Positions 7,833 through 16,876 of a DNA stretch of 58,472 nucleotides are shown piece by piece. The translations under genes and the position numbers were made by a program. How positions within the stretch are numbered: the first letter of the stretch is position 1; each line of letters starts with the position of its first letter. The DNA lies in NCBI GenBank assembly GCA_017936785.1, contig JAGBEV010000054.1, forward strand, positions 1-58,472, in the 5' to 3' direction. A model generated the notes under the pieces. It searched no databases. It had not been told where the DNA came from and was given only the letters and a program-made list of their open reading frames with translations. Source of the stretch: Lachnospiraceae bacterium. GTDB taxonomy: Bacteria > Bacillota > Clostridia > Lachnospirales > Lachnospiraceae.

Positions 7833-9432
7833 GATCATGTTAGCAGATGATGAAGGAATCGTAATAGATTCCCTGCGTTTTATCATAGAAAAAGAATTTG
7901 GAGACCAATGTCAGATCGAATCGGCAAAAACAGGGAGAAATGTCATAGAGCTGGCAGAACATTTCCGGCCGGACATTGCCTTTATGGATATTCAGATGCC
8001 GGGAATCAATGGAATTGAAGCCATGAGGGAAATCCGGCAGAATAACGGCAATACTATTTTTATTGTCATGTCTGCATACGACAAATTTGATTATGCAAAA
8101 GAAGCCATCAACCTGGGTGTTTTGGAATATCTCAATAAGCCTGTAGAAAAAAATAAGATCATAGAAGTCTTGAAACGTGCCATGTCCATTATTGACAGGG
8201 AAAGAGAGAAACGCAGTCAGGATCTTATGATCAGGGAAAAGATGGAGACCGTTGTGCCCATTATAGAAAATGGTCTGATCTACAGCCTGCTGTTTCAGGA
8301 ATATTTTGAAGAGGATGTGGAAAATTTCAAGAATCTTTTGGAAATCAAAGATGATTACTGTTACATGGGTGTCCTTGTTTTTGGTGAGAGCCAGATCGGT
8401 AACCATATGACCAACATAGTAGGGACCTCGGTGCGGGTGCAGAATCATTATAATGAAGTGCGTGAGATCGTCCGCGGTTATTTTAACTGCATTATGGGTT
8501 CTGTAATGGCAAATAAAATAGCAGTGCTCATACCGGTTTCCGAGGAGAGAAATGATTATAATGAACGAATTGCCATGATCGATAAGGCAAGGGAAATGGT
8601 GCGCAAGCTCCGCAGCCGTATGGATGTATCTTTCCGGATGGGATTTGGACATACAGGGAGATTGTGTGATGCCATGAAATCCTATAATGAAGCTCTCCGT
8701 GCCCTGATCCAGTCAGACGGAAGCGTGGCTCATGTGGATGACATTCCTGTAGGCTGTGATTATGAAGAAAATTATCCTGTAGAAACAGAGCGTGAGATTT
8801 TTGAACAGACGGGAAAAGGCAATATAGAACAGCAGCATTCGGCAGTAAACCGGTATTTTGACTGGATGATAGAAAACTATGGAGACTGCGAAACGGATAT
8901 TATGCTGAAGGTATTGGAGTTTGTGCTCCGTGCTGAAAAGATTGGTTATGAAGGAAGCTCCAGGACCTACCGTTTCCGTTCACGTCAGGATTATCTGCCT
9001 ACCCTTATGGGAATGAGAGGGGATATGGAACGGCTGAGAGGCTGGTTTGTAGACAAAATGGATGCGGCAGTCCGGGATGTGGCAAATAATAAGGAAGCCC
9101 AGTCCAATGGCATCATAGCAAAGGCAAAAGCCTATATTAACACTAATTTCCACAAGGAGATCTCTCTTGATGATGTGTCCAGAGAGGTAGAGATCAGCCC
9201 CTATTATTTCAGCAAAATATTTAAGGAAGAAACAGGACAAAACTTTATTGAATATGTCACGGCTATTCGTATGGATAAGGCGAAGGAACTGCTGGAGCAG
9301 TCCACCCTTTCCATGAAGGAAATCTGTGCCCAGGTGGGATATTCCGATCCCAATTACTTCAGCAGGACCTTTAAAAAGAATGTTGGAGTGACACCTACGG
9401 ATTATAAGGAGGGAAAAAATAATGAAAAATGA
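7825..9432 (+). CDS. YesN-type response regulator with AraC DNA-binding domain
   Basis: 535 residues. The N-terminal receiver domain contains acidic residues in LADDEG, phospho-acceptor Asp55 in FMDIQMPG and the conserved Lys in NKPVEK. A central ~260-residue region is typical of YesN-like proteins. The C-terminal ~100 residues are an AraC/XylS double helix-turn-helix (DVSREVEISPYYFSKIFK; the second helix includes QVGYSDPNYFSRTFKK). It pairs with the preceding kinase and is the likely activator of the downstream sugar transporter genes. The start overlaps the kinase stop by 8 bases with GGAGGCGG-like ribosome-site sequence just ahead. Confidence 0.9.
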   Translation: MYKIMLADDEGIVIDSLRFIIEKEFGDQCQIESAKTGRNVIELAEHFRPDIAFMDIQMPGINGIEAMREIRQNNGNTIFIVMSAYDKFDYAKEAINLGVLEYLNKPVEKNKIIEVLKRAMSIIDREREKRSQDLMIREKMETVVPIIENGLIYSLLFQEYFEEDVENFKNLLEIKDDYCYMGVLVFGESQIGNHMTNIVGTSVRVQNHYNEVREIVRGYFNCIMGSVMANKIAVLIPVSEERNDYNERIAMIDKAREMVRKLRSRMDVSFRMGFGHTGRLCDAMKSYNEALRALIQSDGSVAHVDDIPVGCDYEENYPVETEREIFEQTGKGNIEQQHSAVNRYFDWMIENYGDCETDIMLKVLEFVLRAEKIGYEGSSRTYRFRSRQDYLPTLMGMRGDMERLRGWFVDKMDAAVRDVANNKEAQSNGIIAKAKAYINTNFHKEISLDDVSREVEISPYYFSKIFKEETGQNFIEYVTAIRMDKAKELLEQSTLSMKEICAQVGYSDPNYFSRTFKKNVGVTPTDYKEGKNNEK

Positions 9433-10492
9433 ATTTCCCCATAAACTGTCCAAAAGAAAAGTTGTTCCGGCTTTTTTGTGCATGATGCTGTTAAGCATGC
9501 TTATGGCATGTGCAGCTCCCAAACAGGAGGAAACTGCTGAAAAGGCAGATGACGGAAAAATCCAGGTCGGTATTTGTTTTGATTCCTATCTCATAGAGCG
9601 TTGGGAAAGGGACAGGGACGTATTTGTGTCTACGGCAAAAGAGCTGGGAGCAGAAGTAAATGTGCAAAATGCAAATGGCGATCCCAAGGAGCAGATTGAC
9701 CGGATAGAATATCTGATTGAAAAGGAAATGGATGTTATCGTTATTGTATGTATTGATTCTGATGGCCTGACGGAAGTGGTGCAGAAGGCGAAGGATGCGG
9801 GGATCATCGTTATTGCATATGACAGGATGATCCATAATGCAGATGTGGATCTGTATATATCCTTTGACAATGAAAAAGTGGGAACCATGATGGGAGAAGC
9901 CATGGTGGAAGCGGGAATGTCCAACAAAAAAGTGCTTATGCTGTCAGGACCTACGGCAGATAACAATGTGACCATGGTAAACAGCGGCTTTACACAGGTG
10001 ATGGAAGATCATGATATAGAAGTGGTAGATATCATGTATGCTGATAACTGGAAACCGGAATATGCTTCGGATTATATTTATGAGCATCCGGAGGTACTGG
10101 ATGAAGTGGATGGAATTATGTGCGGTAATGACAGTCTTGCTACCCAGGCAGTCAGGGTGCTGGCAGAAAAGAGAAAAGCGGGAAAAATATTGGTCACCGG
10201 ACAGGATGCGGAATTGGAAGCTTGTCAGAGAATCGTTGAGGGAACCCAGTTGATGACAGTTTATAAGCCGGTAGAAAACCAGGCAAAAGCCGCAGCGGAA
10301 TGCGCAATTGCCATGGCGAAAGGAGAACCGGTGGAAGGCATCAACGGAACGGTTTCCGATGGAAGTTATGAAATTCCCAGCATCGTGCTTGAGCCCATTG
10401 CCGTGAATGCAGACAATATGGATGCAACGATCATAGAAAGCGGTTTTCATCTCAGGGATGAAGTTTACCTGAATGTAACAGAGCGAAGATAA
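9422..10492 (+). CDS. Sugar-binding lipoprotein, second binding protein of the sensing operon
   Basis: 356 residues. A lipoprotein signal ends in a lipobox around LLSMLMACAA, so it is anchored to the outer face of the membrane. The mature part is a Peripla_BP_4 sugar-binding fold similar to xylose/ribose-binding proteins (VGICFDSYLIERWERD, VIVIVCIDSDGL, VIAYDRMI, and the hinge-region TGQDAELE). It overlaps the regulator gene by 11 bases and is in the regulatory operon, about 200 bases before the transporter's own binding protein. It may load sugar to the sensor, or be a second uptake receptor. The ligand is probably a pentose or other monosaccharide. Confidence 0.85.
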   Translation: MKNEFPHKLSKRKVVPAFLCMMLLSMLMACAAPKQEETAEKADDGKIQVGICFDSYLIERWERDRDVFVSTAKELGAEVNVQNANGDPKEQIDRIEYLIEKEMDVIVIVCIDSDGLTEVVQKAKDAGIIVIAYDRMIHNADVDLYISFDNEKVGTMMGEAMVEAGMSNKKVLMLSGPTADNNVTMVNSGFTQVMEDHDIEVVDIMYADNWKPEYASDYIYEHPEVLDEVDGIMCGNDSLATQAVRVLAEKRKAGKILVTGQDAELEACQRIVEGTQLMTVYKPVENQAKAAAECAIAMAKGEPVEGINGTVSDGSYEIPSIVLEPIAVNADNMDATIIESGFHLRDEVYLNVTERR

Positions 10493-10542
10493 ATAAGACT
10501 AGCACAAAATTGTTATTTTGAAAAAAGACAACAAAAAAATGC

Positions 10543-10625
10543 TGTTTGCGTGTAATTTTGCTCGTGCACGCTATTAAAAAAATACAGAATTTAGCAAACA
10601 TTTACTATTTGACCTGTGTTATATT
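10543..10625 (+). promoter_or_regulatory. Candidate activator site and promoter of the sugar ABC operon
   Basis: TGTTTGC 10543-10549 and its exact complement GCAAACA 10594-10600 are 51 bases apart, about five helical turns. A TATATT box at 10620-10625 has no good -35 hexamer; the right arm lies where the -35 would be. This is what an AraC-type activated promoter looks like, but no experiment or family consensus confirms it. A long leader (~70 bases) follows with a small AGTCT/AGACT stem at 10650-10668. Confidence 0.35.
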
Positions 10626-10696
10626 GATATCGTAGCAAGGGGGCAGTAAAGTCTCCGAAGGAAAGACTATAATATAATATAAGGGAGGATTTCTAA

Positions 10697-11827
10697 ATGA
10701 GAAAGAAATTACTTAGTGCATTACTTAGTGTTGCTATGGTAGCTTCCCTGTTAGTAGGATGTGGCAATGGCGCATCTGAAACAGAAGCACCTGCAGCAGA
10801 CACAGAAACAGAAGCACCTGCAGATGACGAAGGCAGTGCATCAGGCGGCGGACAGTTGATCGGTGTATCAATGCCCACAAAAGACTTACAGCGTTGGAAT
10901 CAGGACGGCGAGAACATGAAGGCTGAATTGGAAGCAGCAGGCTACACAGTAGACCTTCAGTTTGCCAGCAACGATATTCCCACACAGGTTTCCCAGATCG
11001 AAAACATGATCGCAGGCGGATGTGAATTATTAGTTATCGCTTCCATCGATGGTGATTCCTTAGGAACCGTATTAGAGCAGGCAAAAGAAAAAGATATCGA
11101 CGTTATCGCTTATGACCGTTTGATCATGAACTCCGATGCAGTTACCTACTATGCAACATTTGATAACTATTTAGTAGGTCAGAAACAGGGTGAATTCATC
11201 GTTGAGCAGTTAGACCTTGACAATGCAGCAGGTCCTTTCAACATGGAAATCGTAACAGGTGACCCTGGTGACAACAACGTAAACTTCTTCTATGGCGGCG
11301 CTATGGATGTGTTACAGCCTTACATCGACGAGGGCAAATTAGTTGTTAAATCCGGACAGGTAGAAAAAGCAGACGTTGCTACAGCTAACTGGGCAACAGA
11401 TGCAGCACAGTCCAGATTTGAAGCAATTATCTCTTCTTACTACTCTGATGGAACAAACTTAGACGTAGTACTTGCTTCCAATGACTCTACAGCTCTTGGT
11501 GTTGTAAACGCTTTAGAGGCTAACTATACAGGTGAATGGCCTATCGTAACAGGTCAGGACTGTGACGTTGCTAACGTTAAGAACATCATTGCAGGAAAAC
11601 AGTCCATGTCCATCTTCAAAGATACTCGTACTTTAGCTAGTAAAGTAGTAGAGATGGTTGATGCAATCATGAAAGGTGAAGAAATTGCAGGTCTTGATAC
11701 AGAGACATATGATAACGGTACAGGCGTTATTCCTTCTTACCTTTGCGAGCCTGTATTCGCTGATGTAAATAACTACAAAGAACTCTTAATTGATTCCGGT
11801 TACTACTCAGAAGGCGATTTGCAGTAA
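10697..11827 (+). CDS. chvE: Monosaccharide ABC transporter substrate-binding lipoprotein (ChvE family)
   Basis: 376 residues. Signal peptide with lipobox around LLVGCGNG, then an acidic Thr/Glu/Ala-rich spacer, then the ChvE/XylF-type binding fold (IGVSMPTKDLQRWNQDG, LVIASIDGDSL, VIAYDRLI, VLASNDSTALGV, VTGQDCDV). It captures a monosaccharide outside the cell for the permease encoded downstream. A GGGAGG ribosome site is well placed. Codon use is more biased than in its neighbours (frequent GGT, GAC and TTA in runs), fitting high expression of a binding protein. The exact sugar cannot be read from the sequence. Confidence 0.9.
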   Translation: MRKKLLSALLSVAMVASLLVGCGNGASETEAPAADTETEAPADDEGSASGGGQLIGVSMPTKDLQRWNQDGENMKAELEAAGYTVDLQFASNDIPTQVSQIENMIAGGCELLVIASIDGDSLGTVLEQAKEKDIDVIAYDRLIMNSDAVTYYATFDNYLVGQKQGEFIVEQLDLDNAAGPFNMEIVTGDPGDNNVNFFYGGAMDVLQPYIDEGKLVVKSGQVEKADVATANWATDAAQSRFEAIISSYYSDGTNLDVVLASNDSTALGVVNALEANYTGEWPIVTGQDCDVANVKNIIAGKQSMSIFKDTRTLASKVVEMVDAIMKGEEIAGLDTETYDNGTGVIPSYLCEPVFADVNNYKELLIDSGYYSEGDLQ

Positions 11828-11851
11828 TTCAAATTTCATAAATGAAATGAT

Positions 11852-11875
11852 GCAGGCGGGATTTATCCCGCCTGC
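11852..11875 (+). promoter_or_regulatory. Stable hairpin between binding-protein and ATPase genes
   Basis: GCAGGCGGGA and TCCCGCCTGC form a 10-pair stem with a TTTA loop, without a following T tract. In ABC operons such hairpins protect the upstream binding-protein mRNA or reduce read-through, allowing more binding protein than ATPase. Confidence 0.65.
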
Positions 11876-11945
11876 TGAATTCATAAACAGTATTTTTCAA
11901 CATTCTAAAATTTTTAGCAAAAATTAGATATTGGGAGGGATACAA

Positions 11946-13478
11946 TTGGCGAAAGTATTACTTGAAATGAAAAATATCACCAAAACTTTCCCTGGAGTTA
12001 AGGCTCTTGACAACGTTAACTTAAAAGTGGAAGAGGGCGAGATTCACGCTCTCGTAGGTGAGAACGGTGCTGGTAAATCCACACTGATGAATGTTTTAAG
12101 CGGTATTTATCCATACGGATCGTATGAAGGCGATATCGTTTATGACGGTGAAATTTGTAAATTCAATAAGATTAAAGACAGCGAAGAAAAAGGTATCGTA
12201 ATCATCCATCAGGAGCTGGCGCTGATTCCTTATATGACAATCGGTGAAAATATGTTCCTTGGTAATGAACGAGGCAGTAAATTCGCTATTAACTGGAATG
12301 AGACTCACGGGCTTTCTGAAAAATATTTAAAGATGGTTGGTTTAAAAGAGTCCTCCAGAACATTGATCAAAGATATTGGTACAGGTAAACAGCAGTTGGT
12401 AGAAATTGCAAAAGCCCTTGCCAAAAATGCAAAGCTTCTTATTTTGGATGAACCCACAGCTTCCTTAAATGAGACGGATTCCAAGGCTTTATTGGATCTG
12501 CTGTTGAAATTCAAAAAAGAAGGCATGACTTCGATTATTATTTCTCATAAATTAAATGAGATTTCCTATGTAGCAGATAAAATTACGGTTATCCGTGACG
12601 GTTCTACCATTGAAACTCTGGACAAAGAGAAGGATGATATTTCTGAGGATCGTATTATCAAAGGCATGGTAGGTCGTGACTTAACTGACCGTTTCCCTAA
12701 GAGAACGGAAAAACATATTGGTGACATCAACATGGAGATCAAGGATTGGACAGTATACCATCCGATCTATACCGAGAGGAAGGTTGTTGATAATGTCAGC
12801 ATGAATGTACGCAAAGGCGAGGTTGTAGGCATTTCCGGTCTGATGGGTGCAGGACGTACCGAGCTTGCCATGAGTGTATTCGGACACAGCTACGGTACCG
12901 GCATTTCCGGTAAGGTTTATATTAACGGAAAAGAAGTACATATGAGAAACGTCAGTGAAGCTATTAAAAATAAACTGGCATATGTAACAGAAGACAGAAA
13001 AGGAAACGGACTTGTTCTTTCCAATTCCATTAAGATCAATACAACTATGGCAAATCTGGGAGCTGTCAGCAAAAATACAGTAATCAATAAGGATAAGGAA
13101 TATGCCGTAGCAGTTGATTATAAAGAAAAATTAAGAACAAAATGCCCAAGTGTAGAGCAGAATGTAGGTAACTTATCTGGTGGTAACCAGCAGAAAGTAC
13201 TCCTTGCAAAATGGATGTTTACAGATCCTGATGTATTGATTTTAGATGAGCCTACCCGTGGTATTGACGTAGGCGCTAAATATGAAATTTACTGTATCAT
13301 CAATCAATTGGTTGCTGAAGGTAAATCGGTTATCATGATTTCTTCCGAGCTTCCGGAAGTTCTCGGTATGTGTGACCGCATCTATATCATGAACGAAGGA
13401 AAGATGGTAGGTGAGGTTTCCGCAGAGGAAGCATCCCAGGAAGTAATCATGTCTCATATTTTGAAATCCAGCAAATAA
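11946..13478 (+). CDS. mmsA: Monosaccharide ABC transporter ATP-binding protein with two ATPase domains
   Basis: About 510 residues, with two ABC ATPase domains in tandem as usual for the xylose/galactose (XylG/MglA/GguA) class. The first domain has Walker [10 protein letters not shown], signature GTGKQQL and Walker [10 protein letters not shown]. The second has the degenerate Walker [12 protein letters not shown], signature LSGGNQQKV and Walker [12 protein letters not shown]. It powers sugar import from the cytoplasmic side. TTG at 11946 is chosen as start because GGGAGGG lies 6-7 bases upstream; a TTG at 11931 precedes that site and is rejected. Confidence 0.93.
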   Translation: MAKVLLEMKNITKTFPGVKALDNVNLKVEEGEIHALVGENGAGKSTLMNVLSGIYPYGSYEGDIVYDGEICKFNKIKDSEEKGIVIIHQELALIPYMTIGENMFLGNERGSKFAINWNETHGLSEKYLKMVGLKESSRTLIKDIGTGKQQLVEIAKALAKNAKLLILDEPTASLNETDSKALLDLLLKFKKEGMTSIIISHKLNEISYVADKITVIRDGSTIETLDKEKDDISEDRIIKGMVGRDLTDRFPKRTEKHIGDINMEIKDWTVYHPIYTERKVVDNVSMNVRKGEVVGISGLMGAGRTELAMSVFGHSYGTGISGKVYINGKEVHMRNVSEAIKNKLAYVTEDRKGNGLVLSNSIKINTTMANLGAVSKNTVINKDKEYAVAVDYKEKLRTKCPSVEQNVGNLSGGNQQKVLLAKWMFTDPDVLILDEPTRGIDVGAKYEIYCIINQLVAEGKSVIMISSELPEVLGMCDRIYIMNEGKMVGEVSAEEASQEVIMSHILKSSK

Positions 13479-13500
13479 ATAGTAAAGGAGCGTAAATAAA

Positions 13501-14670
13501 ATGGATAAAGCAAAAGTTATGACATTTGTCAAAAAATATACCATGATCATGGTATTGGTTATAGTTACTGCTTTCTTTGGTATTGCTACACAAGGTAAGC
13601 TGTTTCTTCCTCAGAATATTACAAACTTAATTTCTCAGAATGCATATGTATTCGTATTGGCAACAGGTATGCTGCTTTGTATCCTGACCGGTGGTAACAT
13701 CGACCTTTCCGTAGGTAGTGTTGTTTGTTTTGCCGGTGCAGTTGGCGCAACCATGATGGATAAAGGTGTTAATTCCGTAGCTGCAGTTCTTGCAATGCTG
13801 GCTGTAGGTCTTGTGATTGGCTGTATTCAGGCTGTATGTATTGCCTACATCCATGTGCCGCCGTTTATTACAACTCTGGCAGGTATGCTTGCCTTCAGAG
13901 GTCTTTCCAACGTAGTATTAAACGGTATGACAGTTTCCGTCAAGGATGAAACCTTCCAGAAAGTTTTTGGCGGTGGTGCAAATTGTTATGTCCCTGATGT
14001 ATTCGGAATGGAAGGATTTAACCTGACATGTATGCTGGTAGGTATTATCGCATGTGTGATCTATATTGCAATGCAGGTTAAGAACCGTGTTACAAGGGTG
14101 AAAAAGGGTTATGAAGTTGACTCTTTAGCAGGTATGATTATAAGGACTGTTGTCATCTGTGCAGTAATCTGCCTGTTTTCCTTCAAACTGGCTCAGTACA
14201 AGGGTATTCCTACAGCTTTGATCTGGGTATTGATCGTAGTTTTGATCTATGGTTATATTACATCTAAGACAACAATCGGTCGTTACTTCTATGCAGTCGG
14301 CGGTAACGAAAAAGCTACCAAGCTTTCCGGTATCAATACAAACAGGGTTTACTTCTTAGCTTATGCTAACATGGGTCTTTTAGCAGGTCTTGCAGGTATT
14401 CTTACCATTGCCCGTCTGACAAGTGCTCAGCCTACATATGGTCAGAACTACGAAATGGATGCTATCGGTTCCTGTTTCATCGGTGGTGCTTCCGCATACG
14501 GCGGAACCGGTACAGTGCCCGGCGTTATCATCGGTGCTGTATTGATGGGTATCATCAACCTGGGTATGTCCATCATGGGTGTAGACAGTAACTATCAGAG
14601 GGTAGTTAAAGGTGTTGTATTGTTATTAGCAGTTATCTTCGATGTAACAACAAAGAAGGAAGGCAAATAA
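13501..14670 (+). CDS. mmsB: Monosaccharide ABC transporter permease
   Basis: 389 residues of the BPD_transp_2 (XylH/GguB) family, with about ten membrane segments. Recognisable segments are the LTGGNIDLSVGS motif near residue 60, FITTLAGMLAFRG, and the ATPase-coupling loop around GRYFYAVGGNEKATKLSGI. It carries the extra central insert with two membrane segments seen in the ChvE-associated subgroup. It follows the ATPase gene by 22 bases with an AAAGGAG ribosome site and completes the transporter operon. Confidence 0.93.
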   Translation: MDKAKVMTFVKKYTMIMVLVIVTAFFGIATQGKLFLPQNITNLISQNAYVFVLATGMLLCILTGGNIDLSVGSVVCFAGAVGATMMDKGVNSVAAVLAMLAVGLVIGCIQAVCIAYIHVPPFITTLAGMLAFRGLSNVVLNGMTVSVKDETFQKVFGGGANCYVPDVFGMEGFNLTCMLVGIIACVIYIAMQVKNRVTRVKKGYEVDSLAGMIIRTVVICAVICLFSFKLAQYKGIPTALIWVLIVVLIYGYITSKTTIGRYFYAVGGNEKATKLSGINTNRVYFLAYANMGLLAGLAGILTIARLTSAQPTYGQNYEMDAIGSCFIGGASAYGGTGTVPGVIIGAVLMGIINLGMSIMGVDSNYQRVVKGVVLLLAVIFDVTTKKEGK

Positions 14671-14716
14671 TATTTGCTGTTATATACTTAAAAGATATAC
14701 TCCAATATCTAATTTA

Positions 14717-14750
14717 GAGGGGTCCCGCATCTTCGCATGCGGGGCCCCTC
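14717..14750 (+). terminator. Terminator-like hairpin after the sugar ABC operon
   Basis: GAGGGGTCCCGCAT 14717-14730 pairs with ATGCGGGGCCCCTC 14737-14750 (14 pairs, one G-U). No strong T tract follows (CAATTTATG), so termination may be partial or factor-assisted. Confidence 0.65.
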
Positions 14751-14847
14751 CAATTTATGAGGTCCAAAAAACTGAATTTATTTTCCCTTTATGTAGCAAA
14801 CTTGTTTCAACTATGCTAAAATACGGAATGTGGAGAGGTTTGGCATT

Positions 14848-16191
14848 ATGAAGACATCCAATGATTTAACGGTGGGTAAGCCTATCCGGGTAATTCTATT
14901 ATTTACACTGCCTATTATTGCAGGTAATCTGTTTCAGCAGATGTACAATGTGGTGGATACGGTTATTGTAGGTCACATTTTGGGAGAAGAGGCACTGGCG
15001 GCTGTGGGAGCCACATCTGCTTTGTATGGGTTGTTTACCAGCATAGCCGTAGGTATGACCAATGGATTTTCCATTGTAATAGCCAGATATTTTGGAGGCA
15101 GGGATCAAAAGCGGATGAGCAGGGCTGTAGGGCATACTATTATATTGTCTTTGGTCATTGCAATGGTCATGACGATCATTGCGGCACTATTTGTAAAACC
15201 ACTTTTAATTTTTTTGCGGACACCAGAAGAGGTTCTGGAGCAGTCCTATAATTATATTATCATTGTGTTGGCGTTTTTTGTCATAACCATGCTTTTTAAT
15301 ATGTTTTCGGGAATTCTGAGAGGAATCGGAAACAGTTTTATGCCTTTAATATTTCTGATCATCAGTACGGTCTGCAATGTGATACTGGATGTTATCCTGG
15401 TAAAATTTGCCGGAATGGGAATCAGGGGAGCCAGTACGGCAACGGTCATTGCCCAGTTGGTTTCGGTTATTTTATGTATTGTTTATATCAGGATGAAATG
15501 CCCTGAACTTCATGTGGAAAAGGCTGACTTTAAATGGGAGCATGGTGTTGCCGGAGATCTGTTTACTACAGGGTTGTCCATGGCAATGATGTTTTCCGTT
15601 GTATCCATAGGTTCCATTGCGCTGCAGAGTGCCATTAACAGTCTTGGGGCAATTACCATTGCAGCTCATACGGCGGCGCGTAAAATCGGAGAAATGCTCA
15701 TGATTGCTTTCAGCCCCTTGAGCGTGGCGGCATCTACTTTTTCCGGACAAAACCTGGGAGCCGGCAAAAAGGAACGAATATGGCAGGGAATCAAAGCTGC
15801 CTTCCTTATTGCATTTATGATTGCGGCAATGGGCAATGTGCTGATACTTGTGGCGGCAGAGCCACTGGTACGGGCAGTGACAGGAAGTGAAAATCAGGAA
15901 TTGATCCGCCTGGCGGTTTATTATTTACATATTAATCTGCCCTTCTATTTTGCGCTGGCAATTCTGGTCATATTGAGAAGCGCCCTTCAGGGTCTGAACA
16001 GAAAAGCAGTTCCTTTGACGGCAAGTGCCATTGAGCTTATAGGAAAATTTGTAGTTGCAGGAATTCTGGTGCCCAGGATCGGCTATCTGGGTGTCTGTAT
16101 ATCGGAACCGATCATCTGGATTCTGGGAGGCATTGTGGTAGCTGTTGATTTTTACGGAACTATGAAAAAATTTAGAAAAAATGAGGCATAA
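14848..16191 (+). CDS. MATE-family efflux transporter
   Basis: 447 residues with twelve predicted membrane segments arranged as two six-helix halves. The N-terminal LTVGKPIRVILLFTLP entry and NxxQxxYNxVDTxIVG motif identify a NorM/DinF-like MATE protein, a cation-coupled exporter of drugs or metabolites. ATG 14848 is preferred because GGAGAGG 14832-14838 precedes it at about 9 bases; an in-frame GTG at 14830 overlaps that site. The substrate is unknown. It stands alone between the sugar transporter and thioredoxin. Confidence 0.9.
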   Translation: MKTSNDLTVGKPIRVILLFTLPIIAGNLFQQMYNVVDTVIVGHILGEEALAAVGATSALYGLFTSIAVGMTNGFSIVIARYFGGRDQKRMSRAVGHTIILSLVIAMVMTIIAALFVKPLLIFLRTPEEVLEQSYNYIIIVLAFFVITMLFNMFSGILRGIGNSFMPLIFLIISTVCNVILDVILVKFAGMGIRGASTATVIAQLVSVILCIVYIRMKCPELHVEKADFKWEHGVAGDLFTTGLSMAMMFSVVSIGSIALQSAINSLGAITIAAHTAARKIGEMLMIAFSPLSVAASTFSGQNLGAGKKERIWQGIKAAFLIAFMIAAMGNVLILVAAEPLVRAVTGSENQELIRLAVYYLHINLPFYFALAILVILRSALQGLNRKAVPLTASAIELIGKFVVAGILVPRIGYLGVCISEPIIWILGGIVVAVDFYGTMKKFRKNEA

Positions 16192-16332
16192 TAAAAATAA
16201 TACCTTTAGATAAATTTATTTGCAGTATATGAATGGGAAATAAGGAAAAGAATAGAAATGATAAATTAAGATCATATCAGCAAATATGATAATATCAGAA
16301 ATTGAGGACATATCAGAAAGGAAGAATGAGAA

Positions 16333-16644
16333 ATGGCAGCATTAGCATTAACGGGAAACAATTTTGAAGAGACAATTAAAAATGCGGATGTGGCACTGGT
16401 GGATTTTTGGGCAGCATGGTGCGGACCGTGCCAGATGCAGGGACCGGTCGTGGAAGAACTTGCGGAAAAGAGAAAAGATGTAGTAGTCGGCAAGGTAGAT
16501 GTGGAGAAGGAATCAGATCTTACCGTTAAGTTTCAGGTAAGCAATATTCCGGCACTGGTGTTTTTTAAGAACGGCGAAATGGTTAAAAAGGTGATCGGAT
16601 TTCATAATCTGGAAGAGATCGAAGAGATTTTAAATAATCTTTAA
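16333..16644 (+). CDS. trxA: Thioredoxin
   Basis: 103 residues, normal family length. Active site W-C-G-P-C with Cys30 and Cys33, and the cis-proline loop NIPAL opposite it; both define a functional dithiol-disulfide oxidoreductase in the cytoplasm. A GAAAGGAAG ribosome site precedes the ATG. It appears monocistronic; the upstream gap carries three copies of ATATCAG whose meaning is unclear. No thioredoxin reductase gene is adjacent. Confidence 0.95.
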   Translation: MAALALTGNNFEETIKNADVALVDFWAAWCGPCQMQGPVVEELAEKRKDVVVGKVDVEKESDLTVKFQVSNIPALVFFKNGEMVKKVIGFHNLEEIEEILNNL

Positions 16645-16709
16645 GATTCATCCTGTAGGATATGTTAATGGGATACTATCTTTTGGCATTGGATGCAGGT
16701 AAAAGAAAA

Positions 16710-16730
16710 GGTCCCGCCAAAGGCGGGACC
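16710..16730 (+). terminator. Hairpin after trxA
   Basis: GGTCCCGCC, AAA, GGCGGGACC: a perfect 9-pair stem about 65 bases after the trxA stop. There is no T tract, so it may be a weak terminator or mRNA-stabilising structure. Confidence 0.55.
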
Positions 16731-16876
16731 CCAAGGTGAAAGAATAACAATCAGGATTGTTACTCATCCTGCCAAAATCATAACAAAGAATATGTTAAAA
16801 TCCTAGAGTGATAGTGCCCACATTTTTTGAACTTTTTTTAGATATTTTCACGAAAACAGTTTTGGAGAGGAATCAT

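Noticed and set aside
7840-8652. 270-residue minus-strand frame under the response regulator
   Set aside because: Lies wholly antisense to a well-supported YesN-type gene and is His/Phe/Ile-rich as expected for a shadow.
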